64,000 nt of DNA from Orientallactaga sibirica (Eukaryota > Chordata > Mammalia > Rodentia > Dipodidae): contig JAEOAD010000004.1 of NCBI GenBank assembly GCA_036365145.1, forward strand, positions 54,310,001 to 54,374,000, in the 5' to 3' direction. Below, piece by piece: positions 1 through 12,160 of this stretch; the stretch's first letter is position 1, and every line of letters begins with the position of its first letter. The position numbers and the translations under genes were made by a program. The notes beneath the pieces were generated by a model. It worked only from the letters and a program-made list of their open reading frames with translations. It had not been told where the DNA came from and searched no databases.

Positions 1-626
1 TGAATCTCTGAAGTTTGCTTAAAAGTTATCACACAATATGTAAAATTGTCAGTGTAGGATATAAAATATCTGTATGTAATATTCTAATCCACGTGTCTTC
101 TGAATAATATCATCCTAACAATATAATTATAACATGGGTCAAGACTTTCAAAAATTCCTTGTTTTACTTTTCTTCCCCTCAAAGTATTAGCACTATAATA
201 TTTCTATTATCAAATCTTAGGGATAGCAAATTCTCAAAGAAAAAAAATATAAATTCTAAAATGCATTATGACTAAACACTTACAAAATTCCTTGTCAAAG
301 TCCTGTGCTTCTAAGAGATTGTGTAGAACAGTTAGGGGATAGCTTTTTACTTTGGTCTTTCATTACCTGTACATAGATAGATATATTCTTTTTCCCTTAC
401 AGATGTCTTCCACTCATCCACTCATGTTAAATATGCTATTCTTTTCCTTATCTATACTTTTTAATGTTTAAGTGTGAAAATAAATTTTAAAAATTCTCTA
501 ATTAAGAAATGAACCTCAATACACAGTAGACAGTAATCTAAACTCCTTAGTAAGAAGTACTTAGTGAGAAGTAGCCCCTAGATAGCTTGTGTATTTTTCG
601 TTGAAAAAAAAAAATGCAAACCTCAT
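1..626. other. AT-rich non-coding sequence
   Basis: I see no gene, recognisable repeat or long reading frame here. Short poly-A runs occur around 240 and 605. The stretch ends at the target-site copy of the B1 insertion that follows. Confidence 0.6.
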
Positions 627-639
627 TGTATTAGTTTTT

Positions 640-826
640 TTTTTTGTTGTTTGTTTGTTTTGTTGTGGTTGTTTTTATTATTTTGGGTTTTTTGAGGTAG
701 GGTCTCACTCTGGCCCAGGCTGACCGGGAATTCAGTATGTAGTCTCAGGGTGGCCTTGAACTCTTGCTGATCCTCCAACCTCTGCCTCCTAAGTGCAGAT
801 TAAAGGCAAGCGCCACCACACCCAGC
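640..826 (-). mobile_element. B1 SINE (7SL-derived), antisense
   Basis: Read on the minus strand this is a B1 element: a head ending in the cctttaatc-like A-box region, the gaggcagaggt block, the ctgagactacat block and the tcagcctgggc block, then a T/G-rich tail (poly-A side) at 640-690. It is flanked by a 13-bp perfect direct repeat, tgtattagttttt, at 627-639 and 827-839. That is the TSD expected from L1-mediated insertion. The perfect repeat suggests a fairly recent insertion. Confidence 0.95.
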
Positions 827-839
827 TGTATTAGTTTTT

Positions 840-1115
840 GTTTCATGGCTGTGACCACATATATGGCAAGAAGCAACTTATAGTAGAAAAGGTATATTTT
901 GGCTTAAATTTCACAGTGAAGTAGGCCATGGCAAGGAAGGCATGGTGACAGAAGAATGAGGCAGCTGGTCACATTGCATTTTCAGTCAAAAGAAGAGTGA
1001 TGAATGCTGGTGCTCAGCTTGCTTCCTTTTGTTTTTATTTTTACTTCAGGCCAGGACCCCAGCCCATATTTAGGGTGGTTCTTTCTATATCATTTAATCC
1101 AATCAATAAAGAAAC
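840..1115 (-). mobile_element. Degenerate LTR-type repeat (ERVL/RMER-like), fragment
   Basis: The text resembles a common rodent interspersed repeat that reads like ctgtgaccacatatatggca, aagaagcaactt, atttggctta, then ccaggacccc and aatcaataaagaaa further on. I know this pattern from rodent ERVL-type LTRs read in antisense, but the family name is uncertain. No intact termini are visible. The B1 at 640-826 landed at its left edge. Confidence 0.45.
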
Positions 1116-1121
1116 TCTCCT

Positions 1122-1460
1122 ACTAGGACTGTCGATGTAGCTCAGTGGTTAAAAGTGCTTGCTATACAGGTTTGCCAACCAGAGTTTGGATCTCTAGCTT
1201 GCATGTTAAAACTTCACCCATAGAGATTGGAAGCAGAATCAGGAAAATCCTCAAACCCCAAAGCTTTCAGGCCAGTTAGTCTGGCCTTCCTAGGATCAAA
1301 CAATGAAATATCTTGTTTTAAGCAATATGGAAGCAAAGGACCAACACTCCAAATTTGTCCTCTGATTTCCATACATGGCATAGCCTTCACATGCCCAAAC
1401 ACATATACACATCTATATTTACACAGACAAATTTTAAAAAATAAAGAAAATAAATTACAA
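1122..1460 (+). mobile_element. Old tRNA/B1 composite SINE (ID/B4-like)
   Basis: It begins with a diverged tRNA-like head (gatgtagctcagtggtta, an A-box-like block). A long diverged body follows, then acacatatacacatc and an A-rich tail with aataaagaaaataaatt at about 1437-1455. This layout matches old rodent composite SINEs related to ID and B4. Divergence is high and no clear TSD is visible. Weak frames on both strands inside it are fortuitous. Confidence 0.65.
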
Positions 1461-2504
1461 TAAAAAGATGTTTCTGACAAGTATGTCTGGAGTTCTAGTC
1501 CCATTGTGATTCTAACAACATCCAGTTGACAGTAAGGATTAACCATCATAATCAAAGGACACTAAAGAGATTACTGACTCTCATCATACATTGCTGATTT
1601 GACAGATGTGAAAAAGATTTCTGAGGTCAAACCTAGGTTTACAGCAAAAGGACTCAGCCTTTAATTGTGACTTGTGATGAGTGATTAGGGTTAGCAAAAT
1701 TCTATAGTCTGATTTGATAAAGAATTTACTATATCATATGTTAGAGCATTGAGAATTTTGTACTTCAATATTACCTAATTTTCTTCAAATAGATTACAGT
1801 CCCTGGTAGTTGTATCTGTACTTTATCATTGTTTTCCTCCCTTTACTTGCCTTAGACCTTTATACATAGAAGGCAGCCCATATCCTTGGAATGAAATTAA
1901 AGCATTTCAGGTTGTAGGGATAGCTTAGTGACCCTTTCTCTACTGCTAAACTTTTACATACAAACAGTTTTAAAACTGAAAAATAAAACAAAAAACAGTA
2001 TTTTTTAAAAAAATAACTCTGAGGGATAGATGCCTTTCAAACACAGATGAACATAGCTTAATTATTGAATCTACACATCTTTATTGTTATTCTGTGTTTG
2101 CTGGTGCATGGAAAATGTGATATATTAAGCATTCACATATGGACCATGTTAAACATAACAGGAAAGATGTTACACACAGATGCTGCTACTAAGAGGCCAC
2201 AGACAGCACCTGTCCTCTGAAATATTTTCCTGATAAGTGATGTGCCATGATGCCATGTAATTTGCATTATCCCCAACAGTGTGAGTAGTACAGGGACTGG
2301 GAACAGAAGGAGAGACCATCAATCTCTCTCTCATTTTGGAAGTAGTAGAGTCCAGTGAACTTACCCTACACAGACAGTTCCTCATCTCTATGGACACACT
2401 TACAGTCTCTTTTGAATTAGACGCTTGCTCCCTAAGTTTCTGTGTTCACCTTGCTAAAAAGTGTTGAGTTGTAGCTGTTTTTATACTCTAGATTTTATCC
2501 TTGC
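1461..2504. other. Unassigned AT-rich sequence
   Basis: No gene and no repeat that I recognise. A 75-codon frame at 2170-2397 on the minus strand has no recognisable domain, and I treat it as chance. Confidence 0.5.
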
Positions 2505-2672
2505 CCTGGCATATATTATCTCATGTAATCCTCTCAGGAAACCTTAGACGTTACAACTTTTATACTTATTTATATATAAGAAAACTGAGGTTTAGAAAAT
2601 GAAGTATATTTTCCAATGTTGTGCAGCTATGTACTTCAAATTTTCAGTTTCCTGACTTGTTCAACCCACATG
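2505..2672 (-). mobile_element. MIR SINE, antisense
   Basis: The order of blocks fits a MIR read in antisense: atattatctcatgtaatcct, a run corresponding to the conserved core, aaaactgaggtttagaaaat, then a gtgcagct block. MIR elements are ancient mammalian tRNA-derived SINEs, so the high divergence is expected. No TSD is discernible. Confidence 0.75.
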
Positions 2673-4556
2673 TGTTTATATTCAGATTTGCTCATTGAGG
2701 TAGCATTTTTACATTGCAGTGGTCTTTATTTGTCTCTTATTCCTTTTATCTCACAGAAATAAATTGTATAAAATGTACCTGAATATTTTTATTTTATGGA
2801 GATGTCCATAATCCTGCAGTCTTAGATGTGCTCATAACAAAGATACAAGACTCTCTCTCCCTGACTGCAGAAATGTAGCCAGTGAGAGAACAAGTACCTC
2901 AAATTTTCTACCCTACAGTTGTATCCTTCTATCCTGGGTATCACTCAAGAGAAGATGAAAAGAAATGGTCTACCATCTCCAGAGAAGATTGCATGCTGCA
3001 TTTTACTATGACCAGAGAAACCTTCAGTGTCAGAATCTGAATACTAGCATTGCACTCATGTCAAGCTCTTTCAACATTCTTCAAGACTGCTAGACTAGCC
3101 ATTGTTGATTTTCAGAGCTTCTGGCCCATGTGTACTAACATGTTGTCCAGAAGATAACAAATAAAAATAGGTTGTTGTCTGTGGTTCAGACTTCACCTTA
3201 CTTTGACCAGACTGGCTCTATTGGAATTAGATATCCTTTGATGAGTACTGTCCTACAAATACAGTAAGAAATTTGAATGAAAAAAGCAGTAGAATCTAGA
3301 TTATCAATTCGTTTTAGACTTCCTCATTTCTTATGCTCTGCTCTCCCCTTTCAACATCAAACTATTCTGAATGAGCTAAAGTTTAAATTAACTTCATTCA
3401 AATATGTGCACTAAATTTTATAAGAATATGAATTGTTTTAGGGACTATTAATTATATCCCCACATAAATGAATAACATGATACTAAATTATTGATAATGT
3501 ACAAGGTTAAATCTCTACCTATTAGTAATTAATAAGGTCCTTTGCATTGACGAAATAAATTAACTGTCTGAGAATACAGAATCTATGGTTATATATTCAC
3601 TTTTTAATGGTATTAAAAACTAAACTAAAGCATATTCTTAATTGCTGCCCAACTGGCAAATTAGTTGAGGGCAATGAATATCAAAAAATTATACAGTGTA
3701 ATTTCACTAGTTCTGATATGTACTTTACTGAAGATCATGAATCAGAAGATTAAAAGTATTCAAATTGGAAGATATTGGGAAATAAAATTAATGTGATTCT
3801 ATACATATTAATAAGGTCACTTTTCCCACATCAAATTCTTCTAAAAATCATGCTACAATCAGTTTGAAGTTCAGTATTATATCAACCATAGGGTGAAATA
3901 AATAGCACAATAACTTGGTTTAATAAGCCTGATTAATAGGATAGCAATGTAATATAATCAAGAGGAATCACTCTAAGACTCAGTTTCTTCATGTGCATCA
4001 GGAATAGGTATAAGTGATCATTGTATTAAAAATCTTATACTGCAAGGATAGTGGTGTTTAAATATTTGTGAGGCATATCCTGGAATTTAGTGGATATGTG
4101 CTGCAGGGAAGACAAACGCCATAGCGCTAATAATTTCTCTGATGTCTCCAGCATCTTTGTCCAGCCCTAGAATGTGTGGATGTTGTGAGAATTGATGTTC
4201 TCTGCAGCAGGATCAGGAAGACATTTTGCATGCACAATGATTGGGTAGTTGCTATACCTGAGTTAGTTTATGGCATAAAAGTAGTATGAGTTATGTACTT
4301 TTAACAGTGACCTATCATCATTCCATTAGGATGCAAGCCTTATAGAAAGACCTGCATTTTTAAATACCTGTGTATCCTTGTGGCATTTAGAATTTTATGC
4401 ATGGAATGCTAACTGTATCATTGAGATGAAGTTAAATCAAGCCAGAAGAGGAGGTGTTTTCTGAGCCCCCCTTTCAACTGTAATGTTGTACACAAAGGGA
4501 TTCAGAGTTTATATATGGAAAAAGGGTTACATTGGTCATCATTAAGTCCATAATTT
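2673..4556. other. Unassigned AT-rich sequence
   Basis: About 1.9 kb with no convincing gene. A weak MIR-like patch may lie at 3965-4090 (ctcagtttcttcatgtgcat), but it is too diverged to call. The interval ends at the left target-site copy of the next B1. Confidence 0.5.
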
Positions 4557-4570
4557 CCTCCCTGATTTTT

Positions 4571-4724
4571 TTTTTTTTTTTTTTGAGGTAGGGTCTCACT
4601 CTGGCCCAGGCTGACCTGGAATTAACTATGTAGTCTCAGGGTGGCCTTGAACTCACGGTGATCCTCCTACCTCTGCCTCCTGAGTGCTGGGATTAAAGGC
4701 ATGTGCCACCACGCCCGGCTCAAC
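4571..4724 (-). mobile_element. B1 SINE, antisense, young
   Basis: A nearly full B1 with a T tract at the left (T run 4566-4584, partly inside the TSD) and the head ending in cacgcccggct at the right. A 14-bp perfect direct repeat, cctccctgattttt, lies at 4557-4570 and 4725-4738. The frame that starts inside the element and runs to 4884 is a product of the insertion, not a gene. Confidence 0.95.
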
Positions 4725-4738
4725 CCTCCCTGATTTTT

Positions 4739-5510
4739 ATCTGGATGATCTCTCCAGTCTTGAAAATGGGCATCCTTCAGATGCATTAAATTTATTTTAC
4801 CTGTTTATGTCCTCTGATTTTGGCTTCATAGATGTTCACAATCACTATACTCTTTGGACTAATCAACCTCTTTTTATCATATAATGACTTACTGTCTTAT
4901 GACACTTTTCAACTTAATTCAATTTAAAACCACCTTACTTTATTGTGGTTTCCATTGACAAAGAATATCATTTTGCTTCTTTTCACTTTCAATCTATATG
5001 TGCCAAAGTGTCATATACATAACATAGATTTGTGCTCTTAATTTTAAATTTGTGCATACATTCTATGGCTTTTGATTCGGTAATTTAATTAATTTACTTT
5101 TACACGGATTATTTACAGGTAAGGATTTACTACTTATTGTCTTTCATTAACTGTCTTTTGACTGTTTTATAGTTTTTTTCCAGTCTTTCATCTTGCTATC
5201 TTACTTATCATCCTTACTTAAAAATGTCTTGTAAAAGTCAATACCAAGCCACCAATTTAACTTGAACTGCATACATAAATCCATACTTTATCATCCCCTC
5301 ACTTTCTGTTTTGGGTTAGTCCTGTTTTACATCATTTGTGACATAATATCTTAGATAACTAACTTGTAAAGAGGAAATGTCATAGGCTTTCTTCATTTTT
5401 CCATTACTTCTCTTTTTTCTTCTCTAATTGGGTCAATTTTAGTGACCATCCTTGAACTGCTAACTCCCTTCCACTTATTGAATCTTCAGGTGGAGACCTA
5501 TATGGGTTGT
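4739..5510. other. Unassigned AT-rich sequence
   Basis: No gene or clear repeat. The right part may be the continuation of the antisense L1 segment that follows (its ORF1-proximal side), but I cannot align it with confidence. Confidence 0.45.
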
Positions 5511-6400
5511 GAAGCTCAGTTACTATGCATTTTTTGCTGCAGGTTTTATGTTTTATTCTTTTGTGTAGTATCTGTTGGTTGTTGGTGCATCTCTCTTTTT
5601 ATTCATGTATCATTTTGCTAATTTTGTTTTGTTGTTGAAATTCTCTTTTGGCTCTTTGAGTTTATTTTAGACAATTATTTTGAATTATTTGTCAGACAAT
5701 GTGTATATCTTTATTTCTGGCATTGGTTACTGGTGCTTTATTTTGCTTCTTTATTGGTATGATTTCATAATTATTTCTAATCCTCATGGTCTTCCTACTT
5801 GGGAATTTGAAGAATTAGTACTGTGTAGCCTTTTCAGATGTCTTCAATCTGGGAAACCCTCTGTTAATCCATCAGGAGATATTATGTAAGCTAGTTATGG
5901 TAGAGTGTGTGCTTCCTGCCCAATTCCATAGCTTGGGGAACTTGCTGCTTCTAGGCAAGAGATAAGTTAGAGTACACCTGGGATCTTGTGAGTGGGTCTA
6001 GTTGTAGGGCTATAGGTGCCTTCCTGATAGCAGGGTCCATTGAGGCCTGGTGACCCAAAAAGGTGTCATTTGATATCTCATTGGCTGAGCCTTGAATCTG
6101 ATCTTGGAGTGACTTGATCAGTTTCAAGTGAGCTTGGAGCATGAAATCAGGGAAAGGGCTCAGTCACAGGACTATAGGGCTGTGGTGGCAATGCTATCTG
6201 CTACAAGATCTTAGCATGTGACAGTGTGTCAACTTAATAGACCTAGATTCTGGCATCATGGGTTAGGTATGGGCCCAGAGTCTATAAGGTACCTGTTTAA
6301 AGCCTAGCATTATGGCTGTTGGTTTGGACCAAAGTGCCATGGGAACCAGCCATGCACTGAGGTGCACTGAGGTAAGCTATTGTTCGTGTCCATGTGAAAC
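5511..6400 (-). mobile_element. Ancient L1 (L1M-type) 5'-UTR segment, antisense
   Basis: On the + strand the text follows the well-known antisense pattern of old mammalian L1 5'-UTRs: tgttggttgttggtgcat, ctctttgagtttattttaga, gaattatttgtcagacaatg, ttggttactggtgctttatt, then gaatttgaagaa. I know this block order from L1M/L1P 5' regions. No promoter activity can be inferred at this age. The right boundary is vague; the 84-codon frame at 6312-6566 shows no domain. No ORF2 body accompanies it here. Confidence 0.55.
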
Positions 6401-6923
6401 TGATGCTTACATCAGTTGTCTTTCCCCACACACAGTCATATCTTCATACAGTGCTGCATTAGACTGGGAGAAAGTCAATGAGATAATGTGGAATGGTCCT
6501 TCTCTCTGCTTTAAAGATCGTTTCTCACTTTTGCATTCCACTCAAGTACTAGAAATCTTCACTTGAGTTACTTTACTCTTTTGAAGTTATGTTCTGGAGA
6601 ATTGCTCAAAGTGATGCTCTGGAAATGACTACCATCTTGCTGATAGTACCCCCTAACACTCCTTAAAGACTTGAACAGCTCAGTAATTCCCCAAATTAAT
6701 TTAGGCCTCATTTGGTGAATTCCACTGTATTCATGTTGGACCTAGTTTATATTTCAAACATTTAATTACATTGAGAACATACTTTAAAAGCACTTTATTT
6801 TAAAATTCAAATTTTTCAAACACTTTCAAATTTTTTTCAAATTTTATGCTTGCATTTATTTAAACATAAATTAAATCATACAGGTTTTTGAGGTTATTTC
6901 AATTTTAATGGCAATTCAAATCT
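6401..6923. other. Unassigned sequence
   Basis: No gene is recognised. It includes an A/T-rich patch around 6790-6860 with repeated caaatttt-like words. It may contain the distal end of the L1 5'-UTR segment to its left. Confidence 0.45.
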
Positions 6924-7165
6924 GGGCTAGGGAGATGGCTCAGTGGTTAAAGACACTTGATTGCAAAGTCTGACAGCCTGGATTTGATTTCCCCACTAAT
7001 CTTATAAAGCCAGATACACAAAGTAACCCATGTATCTGGAAGGCATTTTCATTTCTCTCCCTTCTCTCTCTCTCTGTCTCTTTCTCTCTCTAGTTATGCT
7101 CTCTTTCTTTTTTCTCTCTTTCTCTCTTTTTGCTTACAAATCAAGAAATGAAAATATTCACCAAA
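6924..7165 (+). mobile_element. tRNA-derived SINE, sense, diverged
   Basis: The head gggctagggagatggctcag gives an A-box-like block (gatggctcagtggttaaag), followed by a weak B-box region (tggatttgatttcc). Next come the agccagatacac block, a CT-rich tract at about 7055-7130 and an A-rich tail. The layout is that of the abundant tRNA-SINE of this genome, with moderate divergence. Confidence 0.88.
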
Positions 7166-7594
7166 AATAAAACAAATAAGAGACTCTAGTCTGAGGGTAT
7201 AATTATAGCTCAGCAACTTTCTCAATATCTGCCTTTAGAAAAGTGTTACTTCTGTGTCAACTTCCTTGTTTACTGAATGGAATATTTTGCATATATAATG
7301 GTGTTATAGAGAGAAGGAATTGGAACATGGCAAACTTACATAAATCAGTGTCCGAAAACAGTATGTGCTCAATGAGTGCCGGCTTATATTACTTATTTTA
7401 ATGCAGGTTTTCAGAACCACTAAAATGGGAACTCATTAAGTCATTGGGAAAATAAATAAGCCAATAAGGGTGGAACAGTCACAATTCAGTGTTCATTCTC
7501 TGGAGGTGCTAAATAGAATTGAAATGTATAGAGCTGTGTCTTCATTTCCAAGACATTGTTCCCTCAGTACTAAAACAACTCTAGCAGCCAAGTT

Positions 7595-7596
<2 letters not shown>

Positions 7597-7627
<31 letters not shown>
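7597..7627. repeat. (CA)n microsatellite
   Basis: About 15 CA units, essentially uninterrupted. A minus-strand frame across it encodes a Val-Cys run and is not a gene. Confidence 0.97.
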
Positions 7628-7629
<2 letters not shown>

Positions 7630-9834
7630 CGAGAGCCCACCTCCTTTAAGTCTACTTCTACCTACTATGAAAAACCCCCACATGTACTCTGAATACAGAA
7701 CAGTAATCGAAGCCAGAGGAATATAAAATGCAAAACACAGAAATCCTTCCTGTTTAACCCACACACTTGAACGCTTAAAGCAACATAGATTTGAGTGCCT
7801 GAAGAAATGCCCAGACAGGAAAACCAGGACACCCAAATAATAGTAAGCTGTGATTTTAAGTAGGAAAAGTCAGTGAAATGTAATGAGATGTAAAATACTC
7901 AGTAGTTATTACATACTTATTATCAGCATACTAAGAACGTGCTATAATAATAGATTAGGAACAAATAGAAATGAAAATGTCTATTAGTATGTGATGTTCA
8001 ACTCTGTCACTCAAAAGCACAAAGATTGCCTACTGTGTACTTATCTGCAGCTTAGTATGATTCATGATAGTCAAAAAAACTAATGTATATTGGTTTACCT
8101 ATTTATTACAATCTAGCATTTTCTTTCAAATGAAACATTGATACAGATTAATGCAATGCTACCTTAAAACATTATGAGCAAATAAATCATTGTTGACTTT
8201 GCACCAATGATGTTAAAGTATCATCACTCTGCTGAAGACACACACTGTTTTTCTGCTGACCAACTGTATTTCACAAAACCCAAACACTAGATAAAGAAGG
8301 TAATCTTAATTAAGGTTAAATGAGTTTTCTTAAATAAAAAAGGAAACTCTTCATACCTTCCTTTGTTCTAAGGTACTTCCAAGATTTCCCTCAGACATAC
8401 CATTTGTGAGTTGTTTGAACTGCAGGTAAAACACATTCAATATACTTAGAAAGGAGAAACCCTAAGATGGGAATCACTGATGAATAAAGTAGACATCCAT
8501 TTACATTTCAGACTGAAGCACAGTGAAATATTCTCTTTAATGTGGATTTCTTATGTTGGAAGCTTTGCTATTAAAGTATGGAAGTTGCTGAGTTGTAATA
8601 GCAACGCCTTTTTGTATCATCATCTTACATATGCTACCTTTAGGGGATACTGCTACAAGAATTTGCCAAATAAATTTGAAACAGGATATTTATTCAGTCT
8701 AGTCTCATGTTGTCTTTCCTTCAAAGACTGTTTGCTGAGGCATCAGACTGGCAAATATAACTCTGTCAACATCTGTGTTCAATTTCCAAATTGACAGTAT
8801 TCACAAGCACATGTTGGGACTCAGTGTTACACTTAAACTTGGAATCAGGCCATAAAACTATTACATAAAAAAAAGACACCTTAAAATATCTCAAAACATT
8901 GCTCACCTGATCCAAATATATACTACAGTAAATAGGTTTATTAAAAACAATTCCCAAACTATCAATATTTACCATTTTATCAAATGATGAGGCAAATTAG
9001 ATATTTTCCTGTAAATTACTGTTTTAGGCAGGTGTAGGAGGCAGGGGGGCTACCAGAGAGTGTCATAGGATAAGGAATTTATTATGAAAAATAAATCATA
9101 CACAATTACGGATAGAGCAATAGAACTGAAGCCTAAAAATAATAGTGAGTTCATCAGAGATGCAATCTGAGAAAGCAAGTATTATTAGAACAAACTGCCA
9201 AAAAGCGTGCCTGCAAATCTACAAGGAACCTTTGCCTCTGAGAATCTCAGTAGCATTTGGTGCTGGACTTGACCATTACTGGACAACAAGGGCAGTATTA
9301 GGAGGCTCTTTTGCAGTGCATGGAACAGGGAGAGCCTGGTGCCTTTCATGTACATCACAGCACAAGAACATGATGACCCTCAAAATATGTCTCATGACCA
9401 CTTCACTTTGACTTCCCAAATCTTTCTAGAAAATTTTGGCAATCATACAAACAAGTGGAAATGGGCATGTCAAAATGCCCAGCTTCACTAGAAACAGTTT
9501 TGCAAATCCCTGAGGCCAATGATACACATTACTGAGGCCTTGATGCCATTCCAGTAGGGCAGTCTCCACTGGAAGCTATTTACCCTTATTTTATGTTCAG
9601 AATAATGCCATAGAAATGACATACAGAAATAGATTCCCTATTCAGGTGTTTGTCATTTTTTTTTCTTTTCTGCATTCAACCTTCAAAATTGCTTTCCTAG
9701 ATTTCCTCATTGTTAAGGCCAAAGTTCTAAAACCTTTTGAAGGATGGACAACTGAATTTATTTCTGATCTTCTAGGCCAGTCACTCCTTCCCGCATCTGT
9801 GGACATATAACGTCCCTTGACTTTTTGTCTAAGT
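7628..9834. other. Unassigned AT-rich sequence, mostly single-copy looking
   Basis: About 2.2 kb without a recognisable gene or repeat. The frames at 8480-8794 (+), 8766-8975 (-) and 9145-9411 (+) overlap or lack any domain, and codon content is not gene-like. Some of this could be conserved non-coding DNA, but that cannot be judged from one sequence. Confidence 0.45.
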
Positions 9835-9955
9835 GCCTGATGCATATGTGCCTGCTGTTCCTAGAAGGCTGCTCCCCAAACAGCCACATTTCTCTCCTGG
9901 CTTTTTCTTCAAGAATCAGCTTCTCAGAATAGCCTTTACTGATTATTATATGTAA
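9835..9955 (-). mobile_element. L2 LINE 3'-end relic, antisense
   Basis: The order of blocks (gtgcctgctgttcctagaag, ctgctccccaa, tcttcaagaatcagcttctc, agcctttactgatt) matches the antisense of the ancient L2 3' end. Divergence is heavy, as expected for this family. Confidence 0.55.
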
Positions 9956-10245
9956 ACATTTTCATCTTATTTATGAGATCTTAAATGTAAACAATTTATT
10001 GACTTTGTGGGTTGGTGAAACACTCAGTCATTTATGGGCATTTTTTCCTACCACTTTAATACTTATCCTCTTTTCTCAAAACCCAGAATTGGTCAGGTTC
10101 CAAGATGATTCTGCAGAAATCTTAAAAGTTCGAGTTTAGAGACGTAATGGAAGAGCAGTCCAAAACCAAGTATCAACATTTCCCTATTCTGTCTTTCACT
10201 GTGTAGACATTATTCTTTAAAGATCTCATTCTCTAGTGCTACTTT

Positions 10246-10254
10246 AAAAAATAT

Positions 10255-10289
<35 letters not shown>

Positions 10290-10482
10290 TTTGAAAGTGA
10301 AAGAGAGAGAGAGAGAGAGAGGCATATAGAGAAAAGGTGCAAAGGGCCTCCAGCCACTGCAAATGAACTCCAGATGCATGTACCACTTTGTGCATCTGGC
10401 TTATGTGGGTCCTGGGGAATCACACCTTGGTCCTTTGGCTTTGTAGGCAAGTGACTTAACTGCTAAGCCATATCTCCAGCCT
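10246..10482 (-). mobile_element. tRNA-derived SINE, antisense, with perfect TSD
   Basis: From left to right: an (ATTT)n tail at about 10252-10291, a GA-rich tract, the blocks ctccagccactgcaaatgaa, ctccagatgcatg and ttgtgcatctggctta, then a tRNA-like head ending tctccagcc. A 14-bp perfect direct repeat, tctagtgctacttt, lies at 10232-10245 and 10483-10496. The intact TSD marks this as a relatively young insertion. Confidence 0.97.
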
Positions 10483-10496
10483 TCTAGTGCTACTTT

Positions 10497-11973
10497 TGAG
10501 CATATGAGTAATGACATCCATCCTAAAACACTTTCACTTACTATACCACTACTGTCTTCCATTCTAAAATTGCTTTCAATTTACTTTTCACACTCATTCC
10601 AATTTTTATTCTCCTGTTCTCTCTCATACACTTAGCATTAATTTTTCTAGGTCATGAAAGCATGCAAAAGTGGTGAGCTCTAATAAGCACAATGACTTTA
10701 TTAGTAAGAATTAGGGTTTATAGTAGACCACAGTTAGTGCTGAGCATCCAGAGTCCAGCCCATGGCCTTATCACATAATAAAACCTGACACAGTGAAAAC
10801 ATCTTACTTTACTTAGCCTCATCTGCTAAACTATATAAAAATGAGAATGACAGGAAGTGATGATAGATTCTTCCAAGTAAGGCCTTTATTAGGAATAAAT
10901 GAAACAGCACATGACTTAGCACGATACAAAAGACACAAAGTATATTAAATTATATCATGGTGGTATCATTATCCACACATATGAACACACATTTTCTATA
11001 GAATGCTTCATATCACCAGTTCAGTTTCCTGGAGAATAGAATGAGAAATTTAAAGTATCTTTACTCTCTGTTCCAGCCACAAAATTATGAGCAAGTTGCA
11101 TATATAAGTATATAACATAATGTCAAATTTTCTCACAAGCTAAGCAAACAGTGATGGTGATAGGATATGTGATATCACCATAAGAGTTTATTTTCTTCAT
11201 TATATGCAGCAGTTGTTCTGTATATACAGCAGCTGTTCTGTCCTTAAGTTGAATGAAATAATAAAATCAATATGAATTAAAAGCAGTATACTTTTCAAAT
11301 TAGTTTGAAATGTGTGCTAAATAACTAGTTGAAATTAATGTCTAGAAAAAGTTCCATATTTACAAATACATTCTATCACATGACCCTGGCACTGGTTGAT
11401 AACCTCACTATTGAAGCAGCACTTTTTCTCATCTTGCCAATTCCTCTGTGGTTTCACCTGGGCCCTGGCTGATGTGCAAAAGGTGGTTTATCTCCTCATT
11501 CTAGCTGACTTCTGAAAAAGAAAACCAGATTCTCCAAAGGAGACTGAGGTCAACATAGGTTCAATGAGATAATGATTATTAATTCAAAAAGATTTAGGTT
11601 GGTGCATCCACTCTTGGCTAAAGACTAATGGGAGCTTCTTATTGGAGTCCATAATGTTGGTCATCATAGGATTCTGACTGGTTCCCAGTTCCAGCTAAGA
11701 GTTTCTTCCCACTGAATGGATCTTTTAGCCAATCAGAGAGCCATAAGTTACCCACCTAGGTTGGGTGCCACTACTGCACAGACATGTCCTTATTGTCAGG
11801 ATGGTTGCTTTGGTATAGCTGAGTCTCCTGTTAGCACACAAGGTTGTTGGCCATTTTTACACAGCAGTTCATGCAGTACTTTGCAGCACTATGTGGGCAG
11901 ACCATTGGGGGACTGGCTTCCTTCCTGATTCCATCGATGTTCTCTGTCAGCAATATGTGGTGTCTTCAGGTTA
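10497..11973. other. Unassigned sequence with a possible MIR relic
   Basis: A MIR-like patch may lie at about 10800-10945 (ttagcctcatctgctaaact followed by aaaatgagaatga and later gacttagcacgata). The rest, including a 70-codon frame at 11716-11928, shows no recognisable gene. A local duplication (gcagcagttgttctgtatat then acagcagctgttctgtcctt) lies at 11206-11242. Confidence 0.45.
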
Positions 11974-11978
11974 TTTTT

Positions 11979-12160
11979 TAAACAAATATTTTTACTTATT
12001 TATTTGCAAGGAGAGAGAGAGAGAGGTAATGGTCACACCAGAGTCTTTTGCAACTGCAAGTGAACTCTAAATACATGCACCACTTTGTGCATCTAGCTTT
12101 ATGTGGGTACTGCGGAATCAAACCCAAGCAAGCACCTTTAACCACTCAGCCACCCCCCCT
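11979..12160 (-). mobile_element. tRNA-derived SINE, antisense, diverged
   Basis: A poly-T/TTTA tail at the left is followed by a GA-rich tract, a body with caccactttgtgcatctagc, and a head with aaccactcagccacc at the right. Substitutions and deletions make it older than the copy at 10.2 kb. The C-run at 12153-12159 replaces the usual tctccagcc end. Confidence 0.9.

Noticed and set aside
7570..7836. Minus-strand frame with a Val-Cys repeat
   Set aside because: The repeat is the translation of a (CA)n microsatellite.
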